Assembly (NCBI GenBank): GCA_016710265.1 | Contig: JADJJL010000003.1 | Span: 15,001 to 79,000 of the forward strand | Source: Saprospiraceae bacterium | GTDB taxonomy: Bacteria; Bacteroidota; Bacteroidia; Chitinophagales; Saprospiraceae | Reading direction: 5' to 3' | Length of the DNA stretch: 64,000 nt | Part shown: positions 25,168-34,665 of the stretch, piece by piece | Layout of the letters: each line of letters opens with the position of its first letter | Position numbering within the stretch: the first letter of the stretch is position 1 | Made by a program: the position numbers and the translations under genes | Notes under the pieces: model-generated | Database searches by the model: none | What the model was told of the DNA's origin: nothing | Seen by the model: the letters and a program-made list of their open reading frames with translations, nothing else

Positions 25168-26418
25168 TTATAAATATACATTCACACAATCCACTATTTT
25201 TTTTCTATAGTTGAGTCTGGTTCTTTTTTCCTGGTGTAATCTTTTGTTGTAAGTATATTTTTTCTCAAATGCATTTTGCAAAAAATAGATCATTAAAAAT
25301 AATGAAACAATACTTGCCAACAACATCCATAAAATAGTGAATATGGGTAGATAATACAAGCCAATACTAAAAAGTACAATAACTTCTACTAGTATCAACA
25401 GGATACTTACAGCAAGTCTTACCGGTGGTATGAACTCTTTACTTTTAATTTTATTAAAACCAAACCATGTACCCAGGATTAAGGGGACACCATAAATGAA
25501 AAGTCCGGGTAAGCCTAGGATAAAAATTAGTATTAATTTTATCAAATTCACAGTTCTGTTTAAGAAGCTATTTTGATAATTAAATTCCATGGCTTTCACA
25601 TTCCTGTCCAAGTTAGTGTATGCATTCAGCCATAAGGTCAGTTCGTCAAAATGCTTTTCTATCGCTTGAAGAATCGCTTGATGTTTTCGATGGAGTTCTT
25701 TTGGTTTGGATTTTTTTAAATCTTCGGGCATCATAATGTCGTACAAGCCATCATAAAGTTTGATGTCTACATTTTCAGGAATACTGAAAACGACTTCTTC
25801 CATTTTTTCTGTAAATACATTGGTTAGTTTTTCGAGTTGATCTTGTCCATTTTGATGTTCTTGATAAAATTGGCGTATTGAAATTGCTTCACCAAAAATA
25901 ACCAATGCATCATGCCCGCTGTGCAGTACATTTTTAAAGTTGACTCCGCAGGGAATGACCATTAAATCATCCACAGGTCTTTCTAGGATGGTTCCTAAAG
26001 CAAGCCTTGCTGCACCTTTTTGGAGTGGGCGCAGAAATCTGACCATGGCGGTATTTGCTTCAGGAAAGATGAGGACTGCTTTGTTTTGAGATAAGATGTC
26101 ATAACAATATTCAAAAGTACTGCGATTGTTTCTCAATTTTTCAAATCCATCTCGTCTTCGATAAATTGGAATTTGGTTGGTAAGAGTAAGTATGGGCTTT
26201 AACCATTTTCTTTCAAACATGTCCCCACGCACCAGAAAATGTAAAGTTCTATGTTGATAGCAGGCGAGAAGCATGGCTTCCATAAATGAACTTGGGTGAT
26301 TGCATAGCATCAAAACCGGTCCGGACTTAGGAATATTATTTTGACCTAGGATTGTTATTTTTCTGAAATAAAAACGAAATGCAGCGCCAACTAAAATTTT
26401 AAATATTCTGTATAACAT
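25168..26418 (-). CDS. 1-acyl-sn-glycerol-3-phosphate acyltransferase-like (PlsC family) membrane protein
   Basis: About 416 aa. The PlsC acyltransferase domain comes first: LCNHPSSFMEAMLLA (catalytic His block), the second block NQIPIYRRRDG, the third LIFPEANTA and the fourth VIPCGVNF. A C-terminal half with about four hydrophobic segments (LIKLILIFILGLPGLFIYGV, AVSILLILVEVIVLFSIG, TILWMLLASIVSLFLMIY) anchors it. This longer acyltransferase form is common in Bacteroidota; it transfers acyl chains to lysophosphatidate or a related glycerolipid. The frame opens at 26481, but a TATTTTTG promoter at 26426-26433 makes ATG 26418 the start, giving a leader of only a few bases. Confidence 0.85.
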   Translation of the reverse strand: MLYRIFKILVGAAFRFYFRKITILGQNNIPKSGPVLMLCNHPSSFMEAMLLACYQHRTLHFLVRGDMFERKWLKPILTLTNQIPIYRRRDGFEKLRNNRSTFEYCYDILSQNKAVLIFPEANTAMVRFLRPLQKGAARLALGTILERPVDDLMVIPCGVNFKNVLHSGHDALVIFGEAISIRQFYQEHQNGQDQLEKLTNVFTEKMEEVVFSIPENVDIKLYDGLYDIMMPEDLKKSKPKELHRKHQAILQAIEKHFDELTLWLNAYTNLDRNVKAMEFNYQNSFLNRTVNLIKLILIFILGLPGLFIYGVPLILGTWFGFNKIKSKEFIPPVRLAVSILLILVEVIVLFSIGLYYLPIFTILWMLLASIVSLFLMIYFLQNAFEKKYTYNKRLHQEKRTRLNYRKKIVDCVNVYL

Positions 26419-26425
26419 CAGACTG

Positions 26426-26453
26426 CAAAAATACATTAATTTTGCGGGAGCAA
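26426..26453 (-). promoter_or_regulatory. Promoter of the acyltransferase gene
   Basis: The minus strand shows TTG (26453-26451), 17 nt, then TATTTTTG (26433-26426). The TTTG ends 7 nt before the ATG at 26418. This predicts a near-leaderless mRNA and rejects the upstream start at 26481. Confidence 0.6.
26437..26444 (+). promoter_or_regulatory. -7 promoter element for miaA
   Basis: TAATTTTG matches TAnnTTTG on the plus strand, 55 nt before the miaA ATG at 26500. It overlaps the divergent acyltransferase promoter, so the two polymerases should compete for this site. Confidence 0.5.
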
Positions 26454-26499
26454 TAAGGGAAAAAATATAATTGACCTTCATCTTCCATTATTGAATTTC

Positions 26500-27414
26500 A
26501 TGCAGAAAAAATTAGTCATTATATCGGGTCCAACAGCATCCGGGAAGTCCCAACTTGTTCTGGATCTGGCACAACATTATCAGACTTCCATTGTATCAGC
26601 GGATAGCAGGCAAGTGTATAAGAAATTAAATATTGGAACTGCAAAGCCTGATCTTCAAGCGATGAATTTGGTCCCGCATTATTTGGTGGACTTTATTGAA
26701 ATTGATGCTGAATATAGTGTAGGCCAGTATTTGATGGATGCCAACCAGATCATTGAAGAATTATTTCAAAAAAACGAAATTGTATTTGTTGCAGGAGGCA
26801 CGGGTCTATACGTTAACGCTTTGATTCATGGCCTTGATGATTTTCCAATGATAGATCCGATTATAAAATCGAATTTGACTTCTATTTGGAAAAAGGAAGG
26901 AGTAGGTAATCTTGCGAAAGAATTGAGTATTTTAGATCCGGAATATGCAAGTAGCGTTGACCTTAAAAATCCACACAGACTCATCAGGGCCTTGTCCGTC
27001 ATTAAGAGCAGCCATCAAAAGTACTCCAGTTATTTAAAGAATAAATCTAGCCATCAAAATTATCCTATTCTACACTTACTGATAGAAGATAGCAGGGAAG
27101 TTATTTATGATCGCATCAACCGCAGGGTAGATCTTATGATAGAGATGGGATTAATTGATGAGGTTAAGGATTTAAAAGATTATTGGGAATGTCCATCTAT
27201 GAAGACGGTAGGTTATTCAGAGTTAATCTCCTATTTGAAAGGTGAATGTAATTTGGAGAAGGCCATAGAAAAGATAAAGCAACATACCCGTAATTATGCT
27301 AAGCGGCAAATGACCTGGTACAGAAAATACCATCAAGGGCCTAAAATTTCAAGAAATTTTGATGAGAAATTAATTCAGACAATTAATGATTTTGCAAATC
27401 CAATGATTGATTAA
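26500..27414 (+). CDS. miaA: tRNA dimethylallyltransferase
   Basis: A 304-aa enzyme that adds a dimethylallyl group to A37 of tRNAs reading UNN codons. The P-loop is GPTASGKS near the N-terminus, followed by VSADSRQVYKKLNIGTAKP (tRNA and DMAPP contact) and VFVAGGTGLYVNALIHGLD. The C-terminal part holds NPHRLIRALSVI, MKTVGYSEL and HTRNYAKRQMTWYRK. ATG at 26500 is chosen over a TTG three codons upstream. It is convergent with the SLBB exporter gene, with almost no gap. Confidence 0.96.
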   Translation: MQKKLVIISGPTASGKSQLVLDLAQHYQTSIVSADSRQVYKKLNIGTAKPDLQAMNLVPHYLVDFIEIDAEYSVGQYLMDANQIIEELFQKNEIVFVAGGTGLYVNALIHGLDDFPMIDPIIKSNLTSIWKKEGVGNLAKELSILDPEYASSVDLKNPHRLIRALSVIKSSHQKYSSYLKNKSSHQNYPILHLLIEDSREVIYDRINRRVDLMIEMGLIDEVKDLKDYWECPSMKTVGYSELISYLKGECNLEKAIEKIKQHTRNYAKRQMTWYRKYHQGPKISRNFDEKLIQTINDFANPMID

Positions 27415-27415
27415 G

Positions 27416-30127
27416 CTATTTTACAATACTGTTGTAAGTTAAGACCATTGTAAAAATGGCGGTGGTAGCGGTCAAAGTTTTTGTCAATACTTTTTCCCAA
27501 TCCACAGCTTCATTTTTTTCTTTTCTTAGCTTTTCTTTTTTAACAATTTTTGGTCCTACTAGAATGACAGACCCTTTATGGACTTTAGGAGTCATCCTAA
27601 AGAATAAATAGTTTCTGGTTTTTTCTACTCTGCCGTTCGCATGTTCTACAGTAATCTTCTTCAGATCACCTTGTTCATTAACCCCTGCAGCATATTTATT
27701 AATATAAAATCTTGCTCTTTTATTAATGTGATATGCTACTGCAATGGAATTGTCGGATGCAAACATTTTATCAGGATATAAATTGCTAATATTGGTTTCA
27801 CCGGCAATTCTCACTAAATCTCTTTGTTTTGGAATAGAAATCACATCTCCATTTTTAAGAATAAAATTGTAACGGGATTGATCATTTTTAAGTGCTTGTT
27901 TTAGATCCATTACTATATAACCAATTCCCTCTTCAGTTCGGAACAAAGTAGCACCGGATGAAAAAGCCTCTGGGCTTAAACCACCGGCCCTTCGGATGAC
28001 ATCAATGACCTTTTCATTGGGTTTGATCAGGGCGTATTGTCCCGGAAAAATGACTTCACCATCAATCCTCACCATATTCTGAAATGTAAATTGTGGTTGT
28101 GATCTAACTACAATGATATCGAATGGTTCCAATAAAGATCCTGAATTCGGATCGTCTAAATTTCTTTTGGTTTCTGTGTTGACGACAACTGTTTTTGTTG
28201 GATTTCCATCAGAAATAATTACTCGGAAAATTTCGATATGTTTTGGTGATGCTGAATACGTATATCCAAGTGCCAATGTGATTAAGTCGTAGCTGGTCAT
28301 TCCTTTAGCAAATTTGTATCTGCCGGGACGTTTTACGGCGCCATTGATTTCCACATAGGCTATACTGCTTAATTCTTCTTCGGCAAGGATTACCAGAGAA
28401 TCAAATTTTTGTAGAACCGGATTTTGATCTATTTGCTGGATATTTTGTAAATCAATTCTAATGACTTCAGATTTCTTTTTATTTGAAATATCTTCCCGAA
28501 ACAGATATGCATATTTCCAGGCATTGGTGCGAATACCACCTGACAAAGTAATTAGATCATTGACGGTGCTAAAACCATCTGCTGCGATATAATACTTACC
28601 AGGATTTCTGACAGCCCCACTTACACTGATATAAGATTTATCGGTGTAGTCTTCTAATTTTTTGATGACTAATTCATCCCCAGATTGAAGGATGATATCA
28701 AATGCAGTTTTGCCATCTTTGATTTCTTCTATTTTTAATGGAATTAAAAATATAGATTTGTTAGGGTTGTGTCTAAGAATGTAGGAATTTTTAGTATCAG
28801 CTTGAGGGGTTAATTCTATTTTGTTTAATAAATCTGAAACTTTCCAACCATTTTGTAATCCAAAAGAAAGTTCTGCTCTGACGGCTCCACTGACTGATAC
28901 AAAATTTTCTGAAAATTCTTTTACTTCTGCAACTTTGATTTGGTCCCCATGGACCAATTGGAATTTTTTATTGGTTTGTAGAATTTCAGCGTAAGGGGCA
29001 TCTAAAAAGATTTTCTTGTCTGAATCATATCTTGCAATTTGAATTGTTTTTTTGACTGCATTTTCTTTTAGGCCTCCGGCTAGTTTGATTAAATCGGTTA
29101 GATCTTCATCGGGTTTTAATTCATAGTATGCTGGTCTGTTGACAGCACCACTTATACCAACTACTTTTGAAATAACCGGAACATAAATATAATCATTTTC
29201 CTCCAAATAAAAATCCTTATCCACGGATGGATTGGTCATGTATTTGTAAAGATCTACCGCAATTTCCTTGCCTTTTCTAAGTATTCTAATATTTCTAACT
29301 GATCCTATATAACTTGGACCTCCAGCGGCAAAGAGCGCATTCACTGCATTATTTTTTGCAGACAGATAATAGGCTCCTGGATTTTTAATTTCACCGGTAA
29401 CATTCACTTGAATGACTCTAGAAGTATTTAAACTTAGGTCAAACTGATTTTCGTTAAATTGGTAAAATCTTCTAAACCCTGCCGCAGCGGCAAGTTTGGC
29501 TCTTGATAAACTCAAACCTTTTAGAAATAGTCTTGGCATTCTCGAAGGATTGATATAGCCATCTGCGCCAATTGTAAAAACCTCATTTAGCTGACTAATT
29601 CCCCAAATGTTAATCGTGACGATGTCCCCTACACCTAGGATATAATGATCCGGAGCCTTGGAGTCAGTTTCAGATTGAAAATTTGTGCGGTTTTTGAATA
29701 GGTGATGTCCCCATATTTTGGAAATACTATCCACTAGAATGATACTGTCCTTTGTATAAACGTTTGCCTGATCTACCAGCTGATCTCCAGTTTTATCAAC
29801 AAAATCTATCGGAACATTTATTTTGTTTTGTATGGCTGAAGGTGCTTTTTTATTTTCTAAGTTTAATTTTTCTGCACTTAATTCTGCAATGACCTCATCA
29901 ATTTCTTTTTGGTAGGTACTTAATTCAGAAGCATCCATTTTTAACATTTGATCATATTCCAAACCTTTTGAAAGGAGTTTTTCTTTAAATTGATCTAATG
30001 TAATTCCTTTTTCATTTAGTCTTTTGATGGCTTCTTGTTCAAATAGGTATGCTTGTTCTTGTTGGCAAAAAATACTTGTATTTACTGTGAAAAAAATAAG
30101 TAACAATGAAATCATCCATGTTTTCAT
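27416..30127 (-). CDS. SLBB-domain polysaccharide export protein (Wza-like)
   Basis: About 903 aa from the ATG at 30127, which starts a clean signal peptide (MKTWMISLLLIFFTVNTSIF). After a charged helical region comes the polysaccharide export domain (LGVGDIVTINIWGISQLNEV, then the FTIGADGYINPSRMPRLFL region), followed by about six SLBB-type repeats, each opening with a variant of VSGAVxxPGxY (for example VTGEIKNPGAYYL, VSGAVRNPGKYYI, INGAVKRPGRYKF, IDGEVIFPGQYAL). The C-terminus is a basic stretch and one hydrophobic segment (TKTLTATTAIFTMVL). Wza-type proteins form the outer-membrane channel for capsule or exopolysaccharide. No Wzc tyrosine kinase is next to it; the two nucleotide-sugar enzymes upstream form an operon with it. 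Confidence 0.92.
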   Translation of the reverse strand: MKTWMISLLLIFFTVNTSIFCQQEQAYLFEQEAIKRLNEKGITLDQFKEKLLSKGLEYDQMLKMDASELSTYQKEIDEVIAELSAEKLNLENKKAPSAIQNKINVPIDFVDKTGDQLVDQANVYTKDSIILVDSISKIWGHHLFKNRTNFQSETDSKAPDHYILGVGDIVTINIWGISQLNEVFTIGADGYINPSRMPRLFLKGLSLSRAKLAAAAGFRRFYQFNENQFDLSLNTSRVIQVNVTGEIKNPGAYYLSAKNNAVNALFAAGGPSYIGSVRNIRILRKGKEIAVDLYKYMTNPSVDKDFYLEENDYIYVPVISKVVGISGAVNRPAYYELKPDEDLTDLIKLAGGLKENAVKKTIQIARYDSDKKIFLDAPYAEILQTNKKFQLVHGDQIKVAEVKEFSENFVSVSGAVRAELSFGLQNGWKVSDLLNKIELTPQADTKNSYILRHNPNKSIFLIPLKIEEIKDGKTAFDIILQSGDELVIKKLEDYTDKSYISVSGAVRNPGKYYIAADGFSTVNDLITLSGGIRTNAWKYAYLFREDISNKKKSEVIRIDLQNIQQIDQNPVLQKFDSLVILAEEELSSIAYVEINGAVKRPGRYKFAKGMTSYDLITLALGYTYSASPKHIEIFRVIISDGNPTKTVVVNTETKRNLDDPNSGSLLEPFDIIVVRSQPQFTFQNMVRIDGEVIFPGQYALIKPNEKVIDVIRRAGGLSPEAFSSGATLFRTEEGIGYIVMDLKQALKNDQSRYNFILKNGDVISIPKQRDLVRIAGETNISNLYPDKMFASDNSIAVAYHINKRARFYINKYAAGVNEQGDLKKITVEHANGRVEKTRNYLFFRMTPKVHKGSVILVGPKIVKKEKLRKEKNEAVDWEKVLTKTLTATTAIFTMVLTYNSIVK

Positions 30128-30137
30128 GAACGAAAAT

Positions 30138-31202
30138 TTAAAGTGAGTAATTTTTTTTATAATATTCCAGATATTCTCCATTGATTACTTTTTCCAGCCA
30201 TTTTGTATTTGATAAATACCATTCGAAAGTTTTACGAAGTCCATCTTCAAGTTTTATTTTTGGGGTCCAAGCCAATTCAGATTGGATTTTTGATGAGTCG
30301 ATCGCATATCTTAAATCATGGCCAAGTCGATCTGTTACAAATTGAATTAGTTTTGAAGAAGTACCTGGATCTCGTTGGAGTAATTCATCGCCAATGGAGC
30401 ACAGCATATTTACAATGTCAATATTTTTCCTTTCTGAATTTCCTCCGATGTTGTAGGTTTGAGCAGTCGCGCCTTTGAGGAATACCAATTCTAAAGCGTT
30501 TGCATGATCACCCACCCACAACCAATCCCTTACATTTTCACCTTTTCCATAAACTGGCAATGCTTTGGAATGAATGATATTGTGAATGATGAGTGGTATT
30601 AGTTTTTCAGGAAATTGATAAGGTCCATAATTATTGGAACAATTGGTGATCACAAAATTTAAGCCAAAGGTATGTCCAAATGCTCTGACCAAATGATCAG
30701 AACTGGCTTTAGAAGCAGAATATGGGGAGCGAGGATCGTATGGAGTCGTTTCAGAAAACAAGCCTGTTTCTCCAAGGGATCCAAAAACTTCATCGGTACT
30801 AACATGATGAAATCTATGTGATGATAAATTTTCTTTCCATGCTTCCAAGGCAACAATCAATAAATTGGTAGTCCCTAATACGTTCGTTTCTATAAAAGCA
30901 GAAGGATTGCTGATGGATCTGTCTACATGTGATTCAGCAGCAAGATGAATCAGGTCTGTAATTTTTTCTTTATTAAATATTTCTCTCAAACTTGAAATAT
31001 CTCTAATGTCTGCTTTAATGAATTTATAATTAGGTGCTGCTTGAATATCTTCTAGATTGGACAGATTTCCTGCATACGTCAGTGCGTCCAAATTGATAAT
31101 TTTATACTGTGGATGGTTTAATACCATTTGTCTCACTAAATGCGAGCCAATAAATCCAGCTCCACCGGTGATAAGAATGTGCTTATTGTAAGAAGTCATC
31201 AT
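30138..31202 (-). CDS. rfbB: dTDP-glucose 4,6-dehydratase
   Basis: A 354-aa short-chain dehydrogenase of the extended type. The NAD-binding motif GGAGFIGSHL is near residue 13. The catalytic region STDEVFGSLGETG is followed by the YSASKASSDHLV motif (Tyr and Lys of YxxxK), and NCSNNYGPYQFPEKLIPLII is the signature of this enzyme. It makes dTDP-4-keto-6-deoxyglucose for rhamnose and other deoxysugars. It overlaps the UDP-xylose synthase gene by 4 bp and ends 10 bp before the SLBB exporter, so the three genes form a surface polysaccharide operon. Confidence 0.95.
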   Translation of the reverse strand: MMTSYNKHILITGGAGFIGSHLVRQMVLNHPQYKIINLDALTYAGNLSNLEDIQAAPNYKFIKADIRDISSLREIFNKEKITDLIHLAAESHVDRSISNPSAFIETNVLGTTNLLIVALEAWKENLSSHRFHHVSTDEVFGSLGETGLFSETTPYDPRSPYSASKASSDHLVRAFGHTFGLNFVITNCSNNYGPYQFPEKLIPLIIHNIIHSKALPVYGKGENVRDWLWVGDHANALELVFLKGATAQTYNIGGNSERKNIDIVNMLCSIGDELLQRDPGTSSKLIQFVTDRLGHDLRYAIDSSKIQSELAWTPKIKLEDGLRKTFEWYLSNTKWLEKVINGEYLEYYKKNYSL

Positions 31203-32152
31203 GATACTTGAACAACTTTTTTGAAATATTCATAAGTCAAGTTAAGTCCTTCCGCTCTTTCAAATTTTGGGTTCCATTGAAGTATTTGATTTGCAATGGA
31301 AATGTCGGGCTTTCTTTGTTTAGGATCATCTTCCGGCAATTCACGATATACAATATGGGCTTTTGGATTGCCCACCAAATCTAGAATTTCATGTGCAAAT
31401 TGCATCATCGTGATTTCTTGAGGATTACCCAGATTGACTGGCAGATGATAATCGCTAAATAATAATCTGACGATGCCTTCCACCAAATCATCCACATAAC
31501 AAAAAGATCGTGTTTGAGTTCCATTTCCAAATACCGTTAGACCTTCACCTTTGATGGCCTGTGAAAAAAAAGCTGGCAAGACTCTACCATCTTCTACTCT
31601 CATTCTTGGGCCGTAGGTATTAAATATTCTAACGATTCTGGTTTCCAATCCATGGTACCTGTGATAGGCCATCGTAATGGCCTCCTGGAATCTTTTAGCT
31701 TCATCGTAGACCCCTCTCGGACCTATGGGATTTACATTCCCCCAATAAGATTCTTTTTGGGGATGTTCCAGAGGATCACCATACACTTCAGAGGTGGATG
31801 CGATGAGAATTCTGGCCGATTTTCCTTTTGCCAAGCCCAATAGATTATGCGTGCCAAGTGAACCAACTTTCAAAGTTTGAATTGGCATTTTAAGATAATC
31901 AATCGGTGAAGCAGGCGAAGCAAAATGTAAAATATAATCAAGCTGGCCTGGAACAAAAACGAATTTGCTCACATCATGATGGTGAAATTCAAATGCTTTT
32001 TCTTTAAAAAGATGAGCAATGTTGTCAAGATTTCCAGTTAACAGGTTATCCATTCCAACGACCTGAAATCCATCTGCCACAAAGCGATCGCAAAGATGCG
32101 AACCAATGAATCCGGCAGCTCCAGTTATCAATACCCTTCCTTTGTACGACAT
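31199..32152 (-). CDS. UDP-glucuronate decarboxylase (UDP-xylose synthase)
   Basis: A 317-aa extended SDR. The NAD motif is GAAGFIGSHLCD. The catalytic block is TSEVYGDPLEHPQ with YDEAKRFQEAI (YxxxK), and RIVRIFNTYGPRM with the RSFCYVDDLVEGI block closes the active site. These details match UDP-glucuronate decarboxylases, which form UDP-xylose for glycan synthesis. It is the first gene of the UXS-rfbB-SLBB operon. A TAGTTTTG element ends 8 nt before its ATG. Confidence 0.93.
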   Translation of the reverse strand: MSYKGRVLITGAAGFIGSHLCDRFVADGFQVVGMDNLLTGNLDNIAHLFKEKAFEFHHHDVSKFVFVPGQLDYILHFASPASPIDYLKMPIQTLKVGSLGTHNLLGLAKGKSARILIASTSEVYGDPLEHPQKESYWGNVNPIGPRGVYDEAKRFQEAITMAYHRYHGLETRIVRIFNTYGPRMRVEDGRVLPAFFSQAIKGEGLTVFGNGTQTRSFCYVDDLVEGIVRLLFSDYHLPVNLGNPQEITMMQFAHEILDLVGNPKAHIVYRELPEDDPKQRKPDISIANQILQWNPKFERAEGLNLTYEYFKKVVQVS

Positions 32153-32160
32153 AAGTGGCG

Positions 32161-32168
32161 CAAAACTA
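32161..32168 (-). promoter_or_regulatory. -7 promoter element of the polysaccharide operon
   Basis: The minus strand reads TAGTTTTG, a perfect TAnnTTTG, ending 8 nt before the ATG at 32152. The mRNA would be nearly leaderless. Confidence 0.5.
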
Positions 32169-32229
32169 ATAAAAAGTTATGAAATATTGAAAATCAAGGG
32201 TGAATATATTATATATTTTTCTTTTATGG

Positions 32230-32697
32230 TTAGATTTGGAGACGCTTTTTGACCATGGCCTGATGTGGAATATCATCTTCCAGATATTCAGAACCAATGG
32301 CTTCAAAACCAAAGGACTCATAAAATTTTAAAAGGTAGGATTGGGCTGAAATTTTGACGGGGAAATCAGGGTAAAGCAAATGAGTTTTCTCAATGCATAA
32401 CCCACAAATTTGTCTACCCCAACCTTCTTTTCTGTATTTTTGAGATGAAACAATACGTCCTATCGATGAATATCCATCATAAGAAACTCCTGGTGGTAAA
32501 ATTCTACCATAGGCTAAAATATTCTGTTGATCATCTTCCATCCAAAGATGTAGCGAAGCTTGATCCTTGTCATCAAAATCATTGTAAAGACAATTTTGTT
32601 CTAGCATAAAAACAGCACATCTTAATTGTAATATTTTATACAATTGGATGGAATCTAATTGATCAAATGATTTAAAGAATACATTTGTGGTTGACAT
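32230..32697 (-). CDS. GNAT family N-acetyltransferase, ElaA-like
   Basis: A 155-aa protein. The order FDQLDSIQLYKILQLRCAVF, YNDFDDKDQASLHLW, then YSSIGRIVSSQKYRKEGWGR (acetyl-CoA-binding motif, R/Q-x-x-G-x-G/A like) matches ElaA, a GNAT acetyltransferase of unknown substrate. The end KFYESFGFEAIGSEYLEDDIPH is typical. It stands alone between the polysaccharide operon and dnaX, all on the minus strand. Confidence 0.85.
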   Translation of the reverse strand: MSTTNVFFKSFDQLDSIQLYKILQLRCAVFMLEQNCLYNDFDDKDQASLHLWMEDDQQNILAYGRILPPGVSYDGYSSIGRIVSSQKYRKEGWGRQICGLCIEKTHLLYPDFPVKISAQSYLLKFYESFGFEAIGSEYLEDDIPHQAMVKKRLQI

Positions 32698-32752
32698 TTA
32701 AAATCATTTTTCTGAAAATAAAATAAGCTTAAAATTTAGCAATATCTGAATT

Positions 32753-34507
32753 TTAATCTTCGTCCAATCTGAGTTCAAGTAACTTAATGGCATCTTCCAC
32801 CAATGGGTTTGTCTGGATCATTAACTCTAATTTTTCCTTGGCAGAAAGTAATTGTTTGGGTTTGGATTGCTCTTCTTTGGTTGCCATTTCCGGATCAATT
32901 TCAACCACGGTACGAATGTCTTTTTCTTTAAAATACAGACTTATTTTTTGTTCAAGTTGAATTTCTTTTCTAAGTGCTTCCTGAGCCAAAACGGACCCAA
33001 CTAAAAATCGAATCAACTTTTCTTCAGTCACAAGTTTGGCTTGTTTCATATAAACCAACAATGAATTGGCTTTTTGTTCGGAGATGCAACTTTCCCAAAA
33101 AAGTAAAACATTAGTTTCGTTAAAATCTTTTTTATTATCTGCCTGCTCTTTTTCTTCTCTTGCAATTTTTTCCTTAAGTTGGTTTAAACTACCCAATTTG
33201 GGTAATTGTCCAAGGGAAGAAGTATTGCTTGAAAAATTGGTAATATTTTCTTGAGATTTTAAGACTACTTTTTCTGTTAAAGCAGGTATTACTTTTTCTG
33301 GTATTGGTTCAGTGGGACTAATTGTTGTAGCTTCAACAACTGAGGCTTTGTTCAGTTCAGGAGTTTTTTTTTCAAGGTCAGGCTGCAGCGTCTGTGTTAT
33401 TGAGATTTTTTCAAATCTTTGAAGCTGACAAATTCTAGCCAACAATATTTCAATGTGCAATCTTTTATTTCTGGATAAGTTCAAATTTATTTCTGATTCA
33501 TTGATCATACTTAAACAGCTCATTAAAAAAGATTCTGAGCTAATTAAAGCTTGAGACATCACTCGTTGTTTAGACTCTTCGCTCCCATCAAACAGGCTGA
33601 GCATTTTATCATCTCTGCAAATGAGCAGATTTCTAGCGTGTGTTCCTAAACCTTCCAACAACACTTCAGGATCAAATCCCAATTTTAATATTTGATCAAA
33701 AAGCAATAATGCGCTCTGCGTATTTTCTGCAATAAAAGCATCAAAAAATTTAAAGAAATAATCCTGATCGAGTACATTCAGATTTTCAAGGACATCCTGA
33801 TAACTTAAGTTTTTACCAGAAAAACTTGTGATCCTGTCAAAAATAGAAAGGGCATCACGCATTGCACCATCTGCTTTCTGAGCAATTAAATACAAAGCTT
33901 CAGATTCTGCCTGAATACCTTCTTTAACACAGATTTTATCGAGTTGTGTGATAATGTCCTTCACCTGTATCCTTCTAAAATCATAAACCTGACATCTACT
34001 TAGTATCGTCGGTATGATTTTATGTTTTTCAGTGGTAGCCAATATAAATTTGGCGTAAGGTGGTGGTTCTTCCAATGTTTTTAGGAAAGCATTGAAGGCG
34101 GCCGTGGTCAGCATATGGACCTCATCAATGATGTAGATTTTGTATTTACCATATTGCGGTTGGTATCTCACCTGCTCGACCAAGCTTCTCATATCGTCCA
34201 CCCCATTGTTGGATGCAGCATCTAACTCGATGATATTAAAAGAATTGTTTTCTTGAAACGCCAAACAAGTACTACATTCATTACAAGGTTCCCATTCTGA
34301 GGTTGGATTCTCACAATTTAATACCCTTGCTAAAATTCTTGCACAGGTCGTTTTACCTACGCCACGTGGTCCCGTAAATAAAAATGCGTGCGCTACTTGA
34401 GATTTGGACAATGCATTCTTAAGTGTGCGAGAGATATGTTCCTGTCCAATGACATCAGACCATTTTAGGGGTCTGTATTTACGTGCTGATACTAAAAAAC
34501 CTTCCAT
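32753..34507 (-). CDS. dnaX: DNA polymerase III subunit gamma/tau
   Basis: A 584-aa clamp-loader subunit. The AAA+ part has the start SARKYRPLKWSDVIGQEHIS, Walker A GPRGVGKTT near residue 46-54, a zinc-binding set of four cysteines (CENPTSEWEPCNECSTC), Walker B IYIIDEVHML and the SRCQVYDFRRI arginine-finger region. The C-terminal tau part is charged and low in complexity, as usual. Clamp loading onto DNA requires it. A TACTTTTG element lies at 34522-34529, 14 nt before the ATG. Confidence 0.96.
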   Translation of the reverse strand: MEGFLVSARKYRPLKWSDVIGQEHISRTLKNALSKSQVAHAFLFTGPRGVGKTTCARILARVLNCENPTSEWEPCNECSTCLAFQENNSFNIIELDAASNNGVDDMRSLVEQVRYQPQYGKYKIYIIDEVHMLTTAAFNAFLKTLEEPPPYAKFILATTEKHKIIPTILSRCQVYDFRRIQVKDIITQLDKICVKEGIQAESEALYLIAQKADGAMRDALSIFDRITSFSGKNLSYQDVLENLNVLDQDYFFKFFDAFIAENTQSALLLFDQILKLGFDPEVLLEGLGTHARNLLICRDDKMLSLFDGSEESKQRVMSQALISSESFLMSCLSMINESEINLNLSRNKRLHIEILLARICQLQRFEKISITQTLQPDLEKKTPELNKASVVEATTISPTEPIPEKVIPALTEKVVLKSQENITNFSSNTSSLGQLPKLGSLNQLKEKIAREEKEQADNKKDFNETNVLLFWESCISEQKANSLLVYMKQAKLVTEEKLIRFLVGSVLAQEALRKEIQLEQKISLYFKEKDIRTVVEIDPEMATKEEQSKPKQLLSAKEKLELMIQTNPLVEDAIKLLELRLDED

Positions 34508-34521
34508 ATATTTTACTGGCC

Positions 34522-34529
34522 CAAAAGTA
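34522..34529 (-). promoter_or_regulatory. -7 promoter element for dnaX
   Basis: The minus strand reads TACTTTTG (TAnnTTTG), 14 nt before the ATG at 34507. No obvious -33 element is visible. Confidence 0.5.
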
Positions 34530-34641
34530 GCTCCTTCATGGATATTGGGCGCTATTTATTGGGATGATTATTTTTAAAATATCAAATTGTTTCCAGAAAA
34601 CGGACATTTTAAAGAAATTTAAGGCATTGATGAGTTTGAAC

Positions 34642-34649
34642 TATCTTTG
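34642..34649 (+). promoter_or_regulatory. -7 promoter element for nadE
   Basis: TATCTTTG is a perfect TAnnTTTG, 16 nt before the ATG at 34666. It supports ATG 34666 over the TTG at 34663. Confidence 0.5.
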
Positions 34650-34665
34650 CTGATAAACTTTCTTG

